Positions 49,352 to 57,375 of a stretch of DNA of 64,000 nt are shown here, piece after piece. The stretch spans positions 1,984,001 to 2,048,000 of the forward strand of contig NZ_FMIA01000002.1 in NCBI RefSeq assembly GCF_900091615.1, in the 5' to 3' direction. The notes beneath the pieces are model-generated. The model was not told the DNA's origin and searched no databases. It was given only the letters and a program-made list of their open reading frames with translations. A program made the translations under genes and the position numbers. Each line of letters starts with the position of its first letter. Position 1 is the stretch's first letter. This DNA comes from Micromonospora yangpuensis. GTDB taxonomy: Bacteria; Actinomycetota; Actinomycetes; Mycobacteriales; Micromonosporaceae.

Positions 49352-50703
49352 TCGTCGTCGGACTCGCCCTGATCACCGTCCTCACCGTCGCCACCGGTTA
49401 CTTCGTGGCCCAGGAGTTCGGCTACGTGGCCGTCGACCGGGGCAAGCTCAAGCAGCTCGCCGAGGGCGGCGACCAGGCCGCCGCCCGAGCCCTGGAGGTC
49501 ACCGCCCGGCTCTCGTTCATGCTCTCCGGCGCCCAGCTCGGCATCACCGTCACCGCCCTGCTGGTCGGTTACGTCGCCGAGCCGTACCTGGGCGCCGGGC
49601 TGGCCGAGCTGCTCGGCGGCGTCGGGATCTCCCCGGCGCTGACCCTGCCCCTGTCCATCGCGCTCGCCCTGGTCATCGCCACCGCGGTGCAGATGGTCCT
49701 CGGCGAGCTGGCCCCGAAGAACCTCGCCATCGCCCGCCCCGAGCCGCTGGCCCGGGCCCTGAGCCGTTCCACCCTGCTCTACCTCAAGGTGGCCGGTCCG
49801 CTGATCACGCTCTTCGACCGGGCCGCCGTCCGCCTGCTGCGCCGGGTAGGCATCGAGCCCATCGAGGAGCTGCCCAGCGGCGCCACCCCGAAGGACCTGG
49901 AGCAGATCATCGCGGAGTCCCGCGAGGAGGGGCACCTCGACGCCGAGATGTCCGACCTGCTCGACCGGGGGCTCGACTTCCGGGAACTGACCGCCGGAGA
50001 GGCCATGGTGCCCCGGGTCGACGTGCACACCGTACTGGCCCAGGAACCGGTCAGCCGGGTGGTCGAGCTGCTCGACACCGGCCACTCCCGGTTCCCGGTA
50101 CGCGGCGCCGACGGCGTCGACGACCTGGTAGGCGTGGTCGGCATCGCCGACGTGCTCGGCGTACCCCCGGCGGAGCGCGCCACCACCCCGGTCAGCGCGG
50201 TGGCCGGGCCGCCGCTGCTGGTGCCGGAGACCCTCCCGCTGCCGACGGTGCTGGACCGGCTGCGGGTCGGACACCGCCAACTCGCCTGCGTGGTCGACGA
50301 GTACGGCGGGTTCGCCGGCGTGATCACGCTGGAGGACCTCGCCGAGGAGCTGGTCGGCCCGATCCTCGACGAGGACGACCCACCGGAGCGCGCACCGGCC
50401 CGGCAGGAGGACGGCTCCTGGGTGGTGCCGGCCCGGTGGCGTATCGACGAGATCGCCGACAGCACCGGCATCGCCCTGCCCGAGGCCCCCGAGTACGACA
50501 CCATCTCCGGTCTGGTCATGCGGGAGCTGGGCCGGGTGCCCGAGGTCGGCGACCGGCTGGAGATCAGCCTGCCGCCCGACCCCGACACCCCCGAGAGCGC
50601 CCCCACCGCGCTGGTCGAGGTCCTCGCGGTCGACCGGCACGTGGCCGACTCGGTCCGCATCCAACTCGCCGCCCCCGGTGAACGTAGCGAGGTGGCCGCA
50701 TGA
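49345..50703 (+). CDS. CorC/HlyC-type CBS and DUF21 membrane protein (first paralogue)
   Basis: A 452-aa protein. The DUF21/CNNM membrane domain (about 1-190: GYFVAQEFGYVAVDRGKLKQ, QLGITVTALLVGYVAEPYLG, MVLGELAPKNLAIARPEPLA) is followed by two CBS motifs (AMVPRVDVHTV, CVVDEYGGFAGVITLEDLAE) and a CorC_HlyC domain (DGSWVVPARWRIDEI). Relatives handle Mg2+/Co2+ transport. The C terminus PGERSEVAA is encoded by the first part of the 71-bp repeat that follows. Confidence 0.92.
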   Translation: MLIVVGLALITVLTVATGYFVAQEFGYVAVDRGKLKQLAEGGDQAAARALEVTARLSFMLSGAQLGITVTALLVGYVAEPYLGAGLAELLGGVGISPALTLPLSIALALVIATAVQMVLGELAPKNLAIARPEPLARALSRSTLLYLKVAGPLITLFDRAAVRLLRRVGIEPIEELPSGATPKDLEQIIAESREEGHLDAEMSDLLDRGLDFRELTAGEAMVPRVDVHTVLAQEPVSRVVELLDTGHSRFPVRGADGVDDLVGVVGIADVLGVPPAERATTPVSAVAGPPLLVPETLPLPTVLDRLRVGHRQLACVVDEYGGFAGVITLEDLAEELVGPILDEDDPPERAPARQEDGSWVVPARWRIDEIADSTGIALPEAPEYDTISGLVMRELGRVPEVGDRLEISLPPDPDTPESAPTALVEVLAVDRHVADSVRIQLAAPGERSEVAA

Positions 50704-50774
50704 GCGAGCGGAGTGAGCGAATCATCGTCGTCGGGTGGCATGCGGTCGGCGAGCGTAGCGAGGTGCCGGCATGA
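50700..50774 (+). CDS. 24-aa micro-ORF a (MSERSER repeat)
   Basis: ATG 50700 overlaps the upstream corC stop as ATGA. The peptide starts MSERSERIIVVGWHA and ends GERSEVPA. Its TGA overlaps the next micro-ORF start. Whether it is translated is unknown. Confidence 0.4.
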   Translation: MSERSERIIVVGWHAVGERSEVPA

Positions 50775-50841
50775 GCGAGCGGAGTGAGCGAATCATCGTC
50801 GTCGGGTGGCATGCGGTCGGCGAGCGTAGCGAGGTGACCGC
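50700..50841 (+). repeat. Two tandem 71-bp units of the MSERSER coding repeat
   Basis: Units 50700-50770 and 50771-50841 differ at only one or two positions (GTGCCGGC versus GTGACCGC near the right end). A partial unit (GTAGCGAGGTGGCCGC) forms the end of the upstream corC gene. Each unit begins ATGAGCGAGCGGAGTGAGCG. Confidence 0.95.
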
Positions 50842-50845
50842 ATGA
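50771..50845 (+). CDS. 24-aa micro-ORF b (MSERSER repeat)
   Basis: A near-identical copy of micro-ORF a ending GERSEVTA. Its TGA overlaps the ATG of the second corC paralogue (50842), completing an unbroken chain of ATGA couplings from one corC to the other. Confidence 0.4.
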   Translation: MSERSERIIVVGWHAVGERSEVTA

Positions 50846-51906
50846 GCCCCGGGATCGCGCTGATCGTGTCGGTGGTGCTGCTGGCCCTCAACGGGTTCTT
50901 CGTCGCCGCCGAGTTCGCCCTGGTGGCCAGCAAGCGGTACCGGCTGGAACAGGTAGCCGTCGGCGGCGGCCGGGCCGCCCGGGCGGCCCTGGACGGGGTA
51001 CGTGAGCTGTCGCTGATGCTGGCCGGCGCGCAGCTCGGCATCACCCTCTGCACGCTGGGGCTGGGTGCGCTGGCCGAGCCGGCGATCGAGCGGCTGCTGA
51101 GCCCGTTGCTGCACGCGGCGGGGCTGCCGACCGCGGCGAGTCACATCGTCGCGTTGGTCTTCGCCCTGAGCCTGGTCACCTTCCTGCACCTGGTGGTGGG
51201 GGAGATGGCACCGAAGTCGTGGGCGATCACCGACGCGGAGCGGTCCGCGCTGCTGCTGGCGCTGCCGTTCCGGGCGTTCGCCCGGGTGGCCCGGCCGGTG
51301 CTGTCGCTGCTGAACGCCTGGGCCAACGCGATGCTGCGACTGGTCAAGGTGACCCCGCAGGACCAGTTGGCGCAGGTGCACGGGCCGAGCGAGCTGCGCA
51401 TGCTGCTGGAGCAGTCCCGCGAGCACGGGCTGCTCGGCGCGGAGCAGCACCAGATGCTGACCAGCATGCTGGAGTTGCAGCGGACCACGGTCGCCGACGT
51501 GATGGAGCCGTTCGACCGGATCGTGACGGTCCGCCGGGACGAGTCGGCGGACCGCATCGAGCAGGTCAGCCGGGAAAGCGGCAGGTCCCGGCTGGCGGTG
51601 GTCGACGGCGGCGGAGACGTCGTCGGCCTGGTCCACGTCCGGGAGGCGGTACGCGCCGTGACGACCGGCCGGGCCGCCACCGCCGGCGAGTTGATGAGCA
51701 ACGCCTTCACCCTGCCCGCGGTGGCCACGGTCACCGAGGCGGTGGCGGCGATGCGGGCCCGGCAGTCCCAGCTCGCCCTGGTCCGCAACGGCGGCGGCCC
51801 CACCCGGCCGATCGGTTTCGTCGCGCTGGAGGACCTGCTGGAGGAGGTCATCGGCGAGTTCGACGACGAGACCGACCCGGTGCCCCGCGGGCGGCGGATG
51901 AGGTAG
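50842..51906 (+). CDS. CorC/HlyC-type CBS and DUF21 membrane protein (second paralogue)
   Basis: A 354-aa protein with the DUF21 domain (LNGFFVAAEFALVASKRYRL, AQLGITLCTLGLGALAEPAI, HLVVGEMAPKSWAITDAERS) and two CBS motifs (DVMEPFDRIVTVRRDE, LALVRNGGGPTRPIGFVALE). It lacks the C-terminal CorC_HlyC domain present in the first paralogue, so the two may form a heteromeric complex. The start is coupled to the micro-ORF chain. Confidence 0.92.
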   Translation: MSPGIALIVSVVLLALNGFFVAAEFALVASKRYRLEQVAVGGGRAARAALDGVRELSLMLAGAQLGITLCTLGLGALAEPAIERLLSPLLHAAGLPTAASHIVALVFALSLVTFLHLVVGEMAPKSWAITDAERSALLLALPFRAFARVARPVLSLLNAWANAMLRLVKVTPQDQLAQVHGPSELRMLLEQSREHGLLGAEQHQMLTSMLELQRTTVADVMEPFDRIVTVRRDESADRIEQVSRESGRSRLAVVDGGGDVVGLVHVREAVRAVTTGRAATAGELMSNAFTLPAVATVTEAVAAMRARQSQLALVRNGGGPTRPIGFVALEDLLEEVIGEFDDETDPVPRGRRMR

Positions 51907-51917
51907 GGGAGACGGCG

Positions 51918-52835
51918 GTGCGGTTGACGGGGGTGTCACCGGAGTCCGGCTGGACCGGACTGGCCGTGCACACCACCGTGACCAGCCCGAGCACCCGGCC
52001 CGGTCTGCGGTTGCCGGGCCGGGTCACGCTCACCGCCGGCCCCGAAGACGTACCGGTGCGGCACATCCGGCTCGGCCTGGTCGCCCAGGCCGAGCCGGAC
52101 GACCCGGGTCAGCCCCACCGCCTCGTGCAGTTCCACCAGGTTTCGATCGCCGGCTCGTTCGTGGTCCCGGCCGGTCGCCGACGGGCCGTCGACTTCGCCG
52201 TGCCGCTGCCCTGGGAGACCCCGGTGACCATCTTCGGCGGGGTGCCGCTGATGTCGCTGCGCACCGGGTTGCGTACCGAGGTCACCGTCGGCGTCGACGC
52301 GACGCAGGCCGCGATGGTGCCGGTCTTCGTACACCCGCTCCCCACCCAGCAGCACGTCCTGGCCGCCCTGGACACCCTGGGTTTCGTCATGCGTCAGGCG
52401 GGCCTGCAACAGGGCCGGCTACCGGGGGTGGCCCAGACGCTCCCACTGCACCAACGGCTCGGATACTGGGTGGCACCGCTGTACGCCGGCCCGATCACCG
52501 AGCTGGAACTGATCTTCGTGACCAACTCGGCGGGGCTGGAGGTGATCCTCTGGCCCGACCGCCGGCTGGCCCTGGCCGGGGCCACCCACCAGAGCATCAG
52601 CCGGTTCCGGGTCTGGCACACCGGCGCCGAGCAGCAGGACTGGATCGCACTGGTGGACGGCTGGCTGCGGGCGACCATCAACCGGCACGCCGAGATGGCC
52701 GCGCACGCCGACTGGTCCGCCCAGCTCACCGAGTCCGCCCACGTCAGCCGCCCGCCGGACGAGCCGGTCCCGCCCGGCTACGGCCTCGGCGGTACGGGCG
52801 GCGGCACCGGTATCGGCGGCGGCGACGGCACCTGA
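51918..52835 (+). CDS. Spo0M-like arrestin-fold protein
   Basis: A 305-aa protein matching the Spo0M (sporulation-control) family: RPGLRLPGRVTLTAGPEDVP, HIRLGLVAQAE, VSIAGSFVVPAGRRRAVDFA and VPLPWETPVTI form the arrestin-like beta sandwich, then SLRTGLRTEVTVGVDATQAA and HPLPTQQHVLAALDTLGFVM. The C terminus is Gly-rich. GTG 51918 has GGGGAG upstream and follows the second corC by 11 nt, likely one operon. Confidence 0.8.
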   Translation: MRLTGVSPESGWTGLAVHTTVTSPSTRPGLRLPGRVTLTAGPEDVPVRHIRLGLVAQAEPDDPGQPHRLVQFHQVSIAGSFVVPAGRRRAVDFAVPLPWETPVTIFGGVPLMSLRTGLRTEVTVGVDATQAAMVPVFVHPLPTQQHVLAALDTLGFVMRQAGLQQGRLPGVAQTLPLHQRLGYWVAPLYAGPITELELIFVTNSAGLEVILWPDRRLALAGATHQSISRFRVWHTGAEQQDWIALVDGWLRATINRHAEMAAHADWSAQLTESAHVSRPPDEPVPPGYGLGGTGGGTGIGGGDGT

Positions 52836-52860
52836 CCGGCCTCGGCTGTCGGTCTCGCCC

Positions 52861-52895
52861 GGCGCGGTCCCGGCCCCCGGTGCCGGGACCGCGCC
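52861..52895. terminator. Bidirectional terminator hairpin
   Basis: A 14-bp perfect stem (GGCGCGGTCCCGGC with GCCGGGACCGCGCC) and 7-nt loop lie between the convergent Spo0M-like and LysE genes. Confidence 0.85.
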
Positions 52896-52927
52896 GGCAC
52901 GTGGCGGGGCGGGGAGCGCGGCGGGGT

Positions 52928-53584
52928 TCAGACGGTGGCGGTGGCGAGTTTGACGCTGAATCCGATGAAGAGCGCCGCGACGCCGGTGGTGGCCCCGGCG
53001 GCCAGCCGGCGTCGCTGGCGGAACTGCGCCGCCAGGAACGTGCCAGCGAAGATCAACACGGTCAGGTAGAGCACGCTGGTCACCTGCGCGATCAGCCCGA
53101 GCACCAGGAACGACAGCGCCGGCCAGGCGTAACCCGGGTCGACGAACTGGATGAAGAACGAGACGAAGAAGAGGATCGCCTTCGGATTGAGCAGGCTGAT
53201 CACCAACGCCTTGCGGAACGGGCTGCGCAACTGCGCCGGCTCGGCGGCGTCGATCAGTCGCGGCGTATCCGGGTCGTGCCGGGTCCGCCAGCGCCGCCAG
53301 GCCCCGCGCAGCATGCCCACCCCGACATACCCGAGGTACGCCGCGCCGGCGTACTTCACCACCAGAAAGATCGGCGGGTACGCCTTGAGCAGCGACGCCA
53401 CCCCGGCCGCGGAGAGCACCATCAGCACCCCGTCGCCGAGGAACACCCCACTGGCCGCCCGGTAACCGGTACCCACCCCGCGTTGGGCGGCGGTGGAGAG
53501 CACGAAGAGCGAGTTGGGGCCCGGCAGCAGGATGATCGCCACGGTGCCCAGCACGTACGTCCAGAGATCGGTGATACCCAGCAC
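52928..53584 (-). CDS. LysE/RhtB family amino-acid exporter (LeuE type)
   Basis: A 218-aa, six-TM exporter: TYVLGTVAIILLPGPNSLFV with the LysE PGPN motif, GYRAASGVFLGDGVLMVLSA, and FRKALVISLLNPKAILFFVS with the second family motif NPK. GTG 53584 is preceded by CATGAT and 6 nt, close to a leaderless arrangement. Substrate likely leucine or similar, by family only. Confidence 0.9.
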   Translation of the reverse strand: MLGITDLWTYVLGTVAIILLPGPNSLFVLSTAAQRGVGTGYRAASGVFLGDGVLMVLSAAGVASLLKAYPPIFLVVKYAGAAYLGYVGVGMLRGAWRRWRTRHDPDTPRLIDAAEPAQLRSPFRKALVISLLNPKAILFFVSFFIQFVDPGYAWPALSFLVLGLIAQVTSVLYLTVLIFAGTFLAAQFRQRRRLAAGATTGVAALFIGFSVKLATATV

Positions 53585-53710
53585 GAGGACATCATGGGGT
53601 GAGCGGCATGCTGGGGCGTACCCCTTTCCGGTCGGTTGACCTGTGCCGTCGGCCACTGCCCCTCGCGTCGGCGGACCCTGCGTTTCTCGCGCCGTCGGTC
53701 TCTGTGTCTC

Positions 53711-53782
53711 GCGTTATCGGTTCCGGTGTTCCGCGCGTCATCGGTTCCGGTGTTCCGCGCGTTATGGGTTCCGGTGTTCCGC
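53711..53782. repeat. Three tandem 24-bp repeats
   Basis: Units of GCGTTATCGGTTCCGGTGTT plus CCGC at 53711, 53735 and 53759, with single substitutions. They lie in the divergent spacer between lysE and udgX. Confidence 0.9.
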
Positions 53783-53842
53783 GCCGTCCCTTCCGGCGGA
53801 TCCTGCTGCGCGTAGCGGGCGGGAACGGGTAGAACAGTCGGC

Positions 53843-54550
53843 ATGTCCGAGATCGACACCGCTCCCGGTGCCCAGCAGTTCATCCCGCCCCGCGCCGACA
53901 CCCTCGACGCCCTGCGCGCCGCCGCCCGCGGCTGTCAGGGCTGTGAGCTGCACCGGGACGCCACCCAGACCGTCTTCGGCCGGGGCGACGCCAGCGCCCG
54001 GGTGGTCTTCGTCGGCGAGCAGCCCGGCGACCTGGAGGACCAGAAGGGCCTGCCGTTCGTCGGACCCGCCGGCCGGTTGCTGCGCCAGGCGGTCGACGAC
54101 GCCACCCTGGACCCCGGCCAGATCTATCTCACCAACGCGGTCAAGCACTTCCGCTTCGAGTTGCGCGGCAAGCGGCGCATCCACCAGACGCCGGACCGGG
54201 TACACGTCACCGCCTGCCGACCCTGGCTGGTCGCCGAGTTCGCCCGGCTGCGCCCGGAGATCATCGTGGTGCTCGGCGCGACCGCCGCCAAGGCGCTGCT
54301 CGGCCCCACGTTCCGGGTCACCCGCCAACGGGGCGAACTGCTGCCCTGGCCGGCATCGGCCCAGCACCCGGCAGACTTCACCCGGGTACCGGTGGACTCG
54401 GCCGGGCAGGTCGCCGACGCCCCGCCGGCCCGCCTGCTGGCCACCATCCACCCGTCGGCGGTACTGCGCGCCGACGACCGGGACCAGGCGTACCAGGGAC
54501 TCGTCGCCGATCTCACCGTCGCCGCCCGCGCCCTGTCCGGCGGCGGGTGA
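53843..54550 (+). CDS. udgX: UdgX-type uracil-DNA binding protein / glycosylase
   Basis: A 235-aa family 4-like UDG with an FeS-type N terminus (AARGCQGCELHRDATQTVFG, second pair CRPW). Motif 1 is VFVGEQPGDLEDQKGLPFVG, and the C-terminal motif is IHPSAVLR. The loop KRRIHQTP (residues 110-117) with His114 is diagnostic of UdgX, whose His becomes covalently attached to the abasic sugar after uracil excision. TAGAAC lies 7 nt before ATG 53843, a near-leaderless pattern. Confidence 0.93.
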   Translation: MSEIDTAPGAQQFIPPRADTLDALRAAARGCQGCELHRDATQTVFGRGDASARVVFVGEQPGDLEDQKGLPFVGPAGRLLRQAVDDATLDPGQIYLTNAVKHFRFELRGKRRIHQTPDRVHVTACRPWLVAEFARLRPEIIVVLGATAAKALLGPTFRVTRQRGELLPWPASAQHPADFTRVPVDSAGQVADAPPARLLATIHPSAVLRADDRDQAYQGLVADLTVAARALSGGG

Positions 54551-54582
54551 CGCCCGACGTCGCCAGGGAACGTCCGTTGACC

Positions 54583-54612
54583 TGTCGGTGTCGGTGTCGG
54601 TGTCGGTGCCGG
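54583..54612. repeat. GGTGTC hexamer repeat
   Basis: About four consecutive GGTGTC-like hexamers follow the udgX stop. No other feature is seen between 54551 and 54744. Confidence 0.7.
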
Positions 54613-54744
54613 TCGCCGGCTCCCGGACCGGGCAAGCCTCGACTACCGGATCGACCTGTCCTGAGCCCGGCCGGGGACAATGCTCGATCCTTCGGAAGAA
54701 GCCCCAGTCACATATCCGTTGATGACGGCCTGGTGGCGTGCGCC

Positions 54745-54750
54745 TAGTGT
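54745..54750 (+). promoter_or_regulatory. Leaderless -10 element for the small HTH gene
   Basis: TAGTGT is followed by 7 nt and ATG 54758. Confidence 0.65.
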
Positions 54751-54757
54751 CGGTGGC

Positions 54758-54958
54758 ATGACGAGGGGGCTGCGCCTGGTCGGTTCGGCGGAGATCCGGG
54801 CGATGCTCGGTGGGGTGTACCGTCAGCGCGTCTACCAGATCACGAGTCACCGCAGCTTTCCCGAACCCGTCGCGCACCTTCAAATGGGCAACGTGTGGCT
54901 GACCGAGGACGTCGAGGCGTGGCTCGCTGAGCACCGCCCCGGCCTGGACGAAAGCTGA
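54758..54958 (+). CDS. AlpA/excisionase-like helix-turn-helix protein
   Basis: A 66-aa protein: LVGSAEIRAMLGGVYRQRVY then QITSHRSFPEPVAHLQMGNV and WLTEDVEAWLAEHRPG. This is the winged HTH layout of AlpA/MerR-like DNA-binding proteins, in which a residue series such as VSRQRVYQ forms the recognition helix. Such proteins often belong to integrative elements, but no integrase is in the window. ATG 54758 is preferred over an in-frame ATG 54680 because of the leaderless box. Confidence 0.8.
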   Translation: MTRGLRLVGSAEIRAMLGGVYRQRVYQITSHRSFPEPVAHLQMGNVWLTEDVEAWLAEHRPGLDES

Positions 54959-55111
54959 CCTGTGCCGACCGGCGCAGGAGCGGGCCGCTTTCCTTCTCAT
55001 CACCCGGGCTGCTGTCGACGCCTCGCGAACCCCACGGGACAGGTGGACGCAAGGTGGTCCGGCATCCAGTCACCACACCAACCCCCAACCTGCCCCGGCT
55101 CCCGACCGGTG

Positions 55112-55166
55112 GGTAGATCTTGGACACTTACCGTTCTATTTGGACGGTAAGTGTCCAAGATCTACC
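55112..55166. repeat. Palindrome with AGATCT arms
   Basis: A 23-bp stem (55112-55134 with 55144-55166, GGTAGATCTTGGACACTTAC plus CGT) has a 9-nt loop. It shares TAGATCTTGGA with the TTCCAAGATCT family. It lies in the 550-bp gene-free spacer 54959-55508, which also holds a second hairpin and the 54-bp repeat; I see no gene there. Confidence 0.9.
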
Positions 55167-55290
55167 TCCGGGGACCGCCTCGGCGGTGACGGGGGGCGTG
55201 AGGTGGTGGGGGTGGATGGGAAGCATCGGGGCATTGCAGTGACTTGTCCTGTTTTCGTACCTGCGAGGCACCTGCAACAGCCGGGGTGAA

Positions 55291-55334
55291 CTTGGAAGGA
55301 AAACTCCCCTCCGGAGGGGCCGATTCTTTCCAAG
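55291..55334. repeat. AGATCT-family hairpin (TTCCAAGATCTT type)
   Basis: Outer stem CTTGGAAGGAA with TTCTTTCCAAG (11 positions, one G-U) and inner self-complementary CCCCTCCGGAGGGG, in register. It resembles the hairpin at 10075-10129 in arms and geometry, and like it lies upstream of a 54-bp repeat. Confidence 0.85.
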
Positions 55335-55428
55335 ATCTTTCGGGCCGGCCGACTCCGGCCAGGGACACGGTGACCGGGGCGAGCGATCGTCTGGCACCGG
55401 GACGGGGCGGGCAGGACGCCGCGCCGGT

Positions 55429-55482
55429 GGTGAGAGGGGTTCCCCGCTCTACCGTAGGCGTTAACAGGGGGCCCTTCCTTGC
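55429..55482 (+). repeat. 54-bp dispersed repeat, copy C
   Basis: GGTGAGAGGGGTTCCCCGCT ... GGGGGCCCTTCCTTGC, about 85-90% identical to copy A by eye. It ends 26 bp before the MFS start. Confidence 0.9.
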
Positions 55483-55508
55483 GGGCAAGGGGGGCGGGTG
55501 AGGATGGG

Positions 55509-56987
55509 ATGGTGCCAGTGCTGACCACCACGGGCTTGCCCCCGCGCGTACGGCCCGACGTCGCCGGCATTCAGCGGCGTACCCTGCGGTTGCTCTTCGT
55601 CACCCAGATCATCGGCGGGATCGGCGTGACCATCGGCGTCGCCGTCGGGGCGCTGCTCGCCGCCGACCTGGCCGGTACGGCGGTGGCCGGGGTCGCCCAG
55701 AGCGCCGCGGTGGTGGGGGCCGCCCTGCTCGCCGTGCCGATCACCCGGCTCATGGTCAGCCACGGTCGCCGACCCGGCCTGGCCGTGGCCTACCTGGTAG
55801 GGGCGGCCGGCGGGGTGTTGACGGTGCTCGCGGCGGTCACCCGGTGGGTACCGTTGCTCTTCGTCGGCATGCTGCTCTTCGGCGGCGGGAGCGCGGCTAA
55901 CCTTCAGGCCCGCTACGCCGCGGTGGACCTGGCCGAGCCTGCCCGGCGGGGACGGCAGCTCTCCCTGATCGTCTGGGCCACCACCATCGGCGCGGTGGCG
56001 GCACCGAACTTCGCCGCACTGACCGACGAGGCCACCGCCGGCTGGGGGCTGCCCCGGCTCTCCGGCCCGTTCGCGTTCAGCGCTGTCGCCTTCGTGCTCA
56101 CCGCCGGCGTACTCCTGCTGTTCCTGCGCCCCGACCCGCTGCTCACCGCCCGCCGCCTCACCACCGCGCCCACCGATCCCGCCGCGTCCACCGGGCCTAC
56201 CGATCCCGTCGCGCCCGCTGATCTTGCCGCGTCCGTCGATCCCGGCACGTCCGTCGGCGGTGGGTCCGTCGCGTCCGCCGATCCGGTCGCGCCGGCGGGC
56301 GGGCCCGTGGTGGCGAAGGTCGGGGCGGTCGTCAGCCCGGCCGCGCGGACCCGGCGCGGCGCGGGGGTGCGCACGGCCTGGTCGGTGGTACGTCACCGAC
56401 CCGCCGCCCGGCTCGGCATCGCCGCGGTGGCCGTCGGTCACCTGGTGATGGTGGCGGTGATGGTGATGACCCCGGTACGCCTGCACGAGTCGCACACCGA
56501 CGCCGAGGTCCTGCCGGTGGTGGGCCTGGTGCTGAGCCTGCACATCGCCGGCATGTACGCCCTCGCCCCGGTGGTCGGCTGGCTCACCGACCGGCTGGGC
56601 CGGCGCGCGGTGATCCTCGGTGGGGCCGCCACGCTGCTGGCCGCCTGCGTGGTCGCCGGCACCGCCGGACACGACACCGTCCGGCTCACCCTCGGCCTGG
56701 TCCTGCTCGGGCTGGGCTGGTCGGCGACGATGGTGGCCGGCTCCACGCTGCTGTCGGAGTCGGTGCCGACAGAGGTCCGGCCGACCGTCCAGGGGCTGTC
56801 CGACCTGACCATGGGGCTGGCCGGGGCGGGGGCCGGCGCGGCCAGCGGATTCGTCATGCAGGTGGCCGGGTACCCCACCCTGGCCCTGCTCGCGGCGGTC
56901 GCGCTCGGGCCGCTGGTGGCGCTAGCGTTGCGGCCGGCACCGCCGGCCGAGCCGGCACCGAACCGGGTGCCGGACGAGGAGGAGTGA
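55509..56987 (+). CDS. MFS transporter
   Basis: A 492-aa transporter with two blocks of six TM segments, separated near residue 205-285 by a low-complexity loop of Thr/Asp/Pro/Ala repeats (DPAASTGPTDPVAPADLAAS). The motif A-like loop is SHGRRPGLAVA after TM2, and in the second half GWLTDRLGRRAVILGG. The substrate is unknown. ATG 55509 is one of several closely spaced starts; GTG 55512 is also possible. The start lies just after the third 54-bp repeat. Confidence 0.88.
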   Translation: MVPVLTTTGLPPRVRPDVAGIQRRTLRLLFVTQIIGGIGVTIGVAVGALLAADLAGTAVAGVAQSAAVVGAALLAVPITRLMVSHGRRPGLAVAYLVGAAGGVLTVLAAVTRWVPLLFVGMLLFGGGSAANLQARYAAVDLAEPARRGRQLSLIVWATTIGAVAAPNFAALTDEATAGWGLPRLSGPFAFSAVAFVLTAGVLLLFLRPDPLLTARRLTTAPTDPAASTGPTDPVAPADLAASVDPGTSVGGGSVASADPVAPAGGPVVAKVGAVVSPAARTRRGAGVRTAWSVVRHRPAARLGIAAVAVGHLVMVAVMVMTPVRLHESHTDAEVLPVVGLVLSLHIAGMYALAPVVGWLTDRLGRRAVILGGAATLLAACVVAGTAGHDTVRLTLGLVLLGLGWSATMVAGSTLLSESVPTEVRPTVQGLSDLTMGLAGAGAGAASGFVMQVAGYPTLALLAAVALGPLVALALRPAPPAEPAPNRVPDEEE

Positions 56988-56990
56988 TCC

Positions 56991-57191
56991 GTGCGGCTGA
57001 CCGACTTCTGGGACCGGCTGGAGGAGGCCTTCGGCCCGGGGTACGCGCCCAGCATCGCCGCCGACCAGGTGCTGTCGCAGCTCGGTGGGCGCACCGTCGA
57101 ACAGGCCCTCGCCGCGGGTGAGCAGACCCACGTCGTGTGGCGCGCGGTCTGCGCCGCGTACCCGGACCGGGTGCCTGCCCGACTACGCTGA
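56991..57191 (+). CDS. DUF3046 protein
   Basis: A 66-aa protein: MRLTDFWDRLEEAFGPGYAP, then SIAADQVLSQLGGRTVEQAL and the ending CAAYPDRVPARLR. DUF3046 genes sit directly upstream of recA throughout actinobacteria (Rv2738c in M. tuberculosis); function unknown. GTG 56991 is 3 nt after the MFS stop and uses the GAGGAGGAG in its last codons. Confidence 0.92.
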   Translation: MRLTDFWDRLEEAFGPGYAPSIAADQVLSQLGGRTVEQALAAGEQTHVVWRAVCAAYPDRVPARLR

Positions 57192-57229
57192 GCAGCGCTT
57201 TTCCTCGCTCCGCGTGTCGCTTGCCGAGT

Positions 57230-57243
57230 CGTACACCTGTTCG
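57230..57243. promoter_or_regulatory. SOS (LexA) box upstream of recA
   Basis: CGTAC-ACCT-GTTCG fits the actinobacterial CGAAC-N4-GTTCG box with one mismatch. It lies about 85 bp before the proximal promoter. Confidence 0.7.
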
Positions 57244-57298
57244 GCTATTGTCCACAGCTGGGTGCTCGTCCACAGCTCGCGGCCCGTCGGCTGGTTTT

Positions 57299-57321
57299 CT
57301 GTCGGACCCAGCGCCTAGCGT
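57299..57321 (+). promoter_or_regulatory. RecA-NDp type damage promoter (PafBC class)
   Basis: CTGTCGG at 57299-57305 and TAGCGT at 57316-57321 match the spacing of the mycobacterial LexA-independent RecA-NDp motif (TTGTCAGTGG-N7-TAGTGT). GTG 57328 follows 6 nt after the -10 box. Confidence 0.7.
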
Positions 57322-57375
57322 GTCCGCGTGACGCGAAGCTCAGGAAAGACGCCGGCGAAGGCAGGGGTGGCAACC

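Noticed and set aside
54680..55510. Integrative element or prophage remnant around the small AlpA-like gene
   Set aside because: No integrase, tRNA attachment site or flanking direct repeats were found; only dispersed palindromes and the 54-bp repeat are present.
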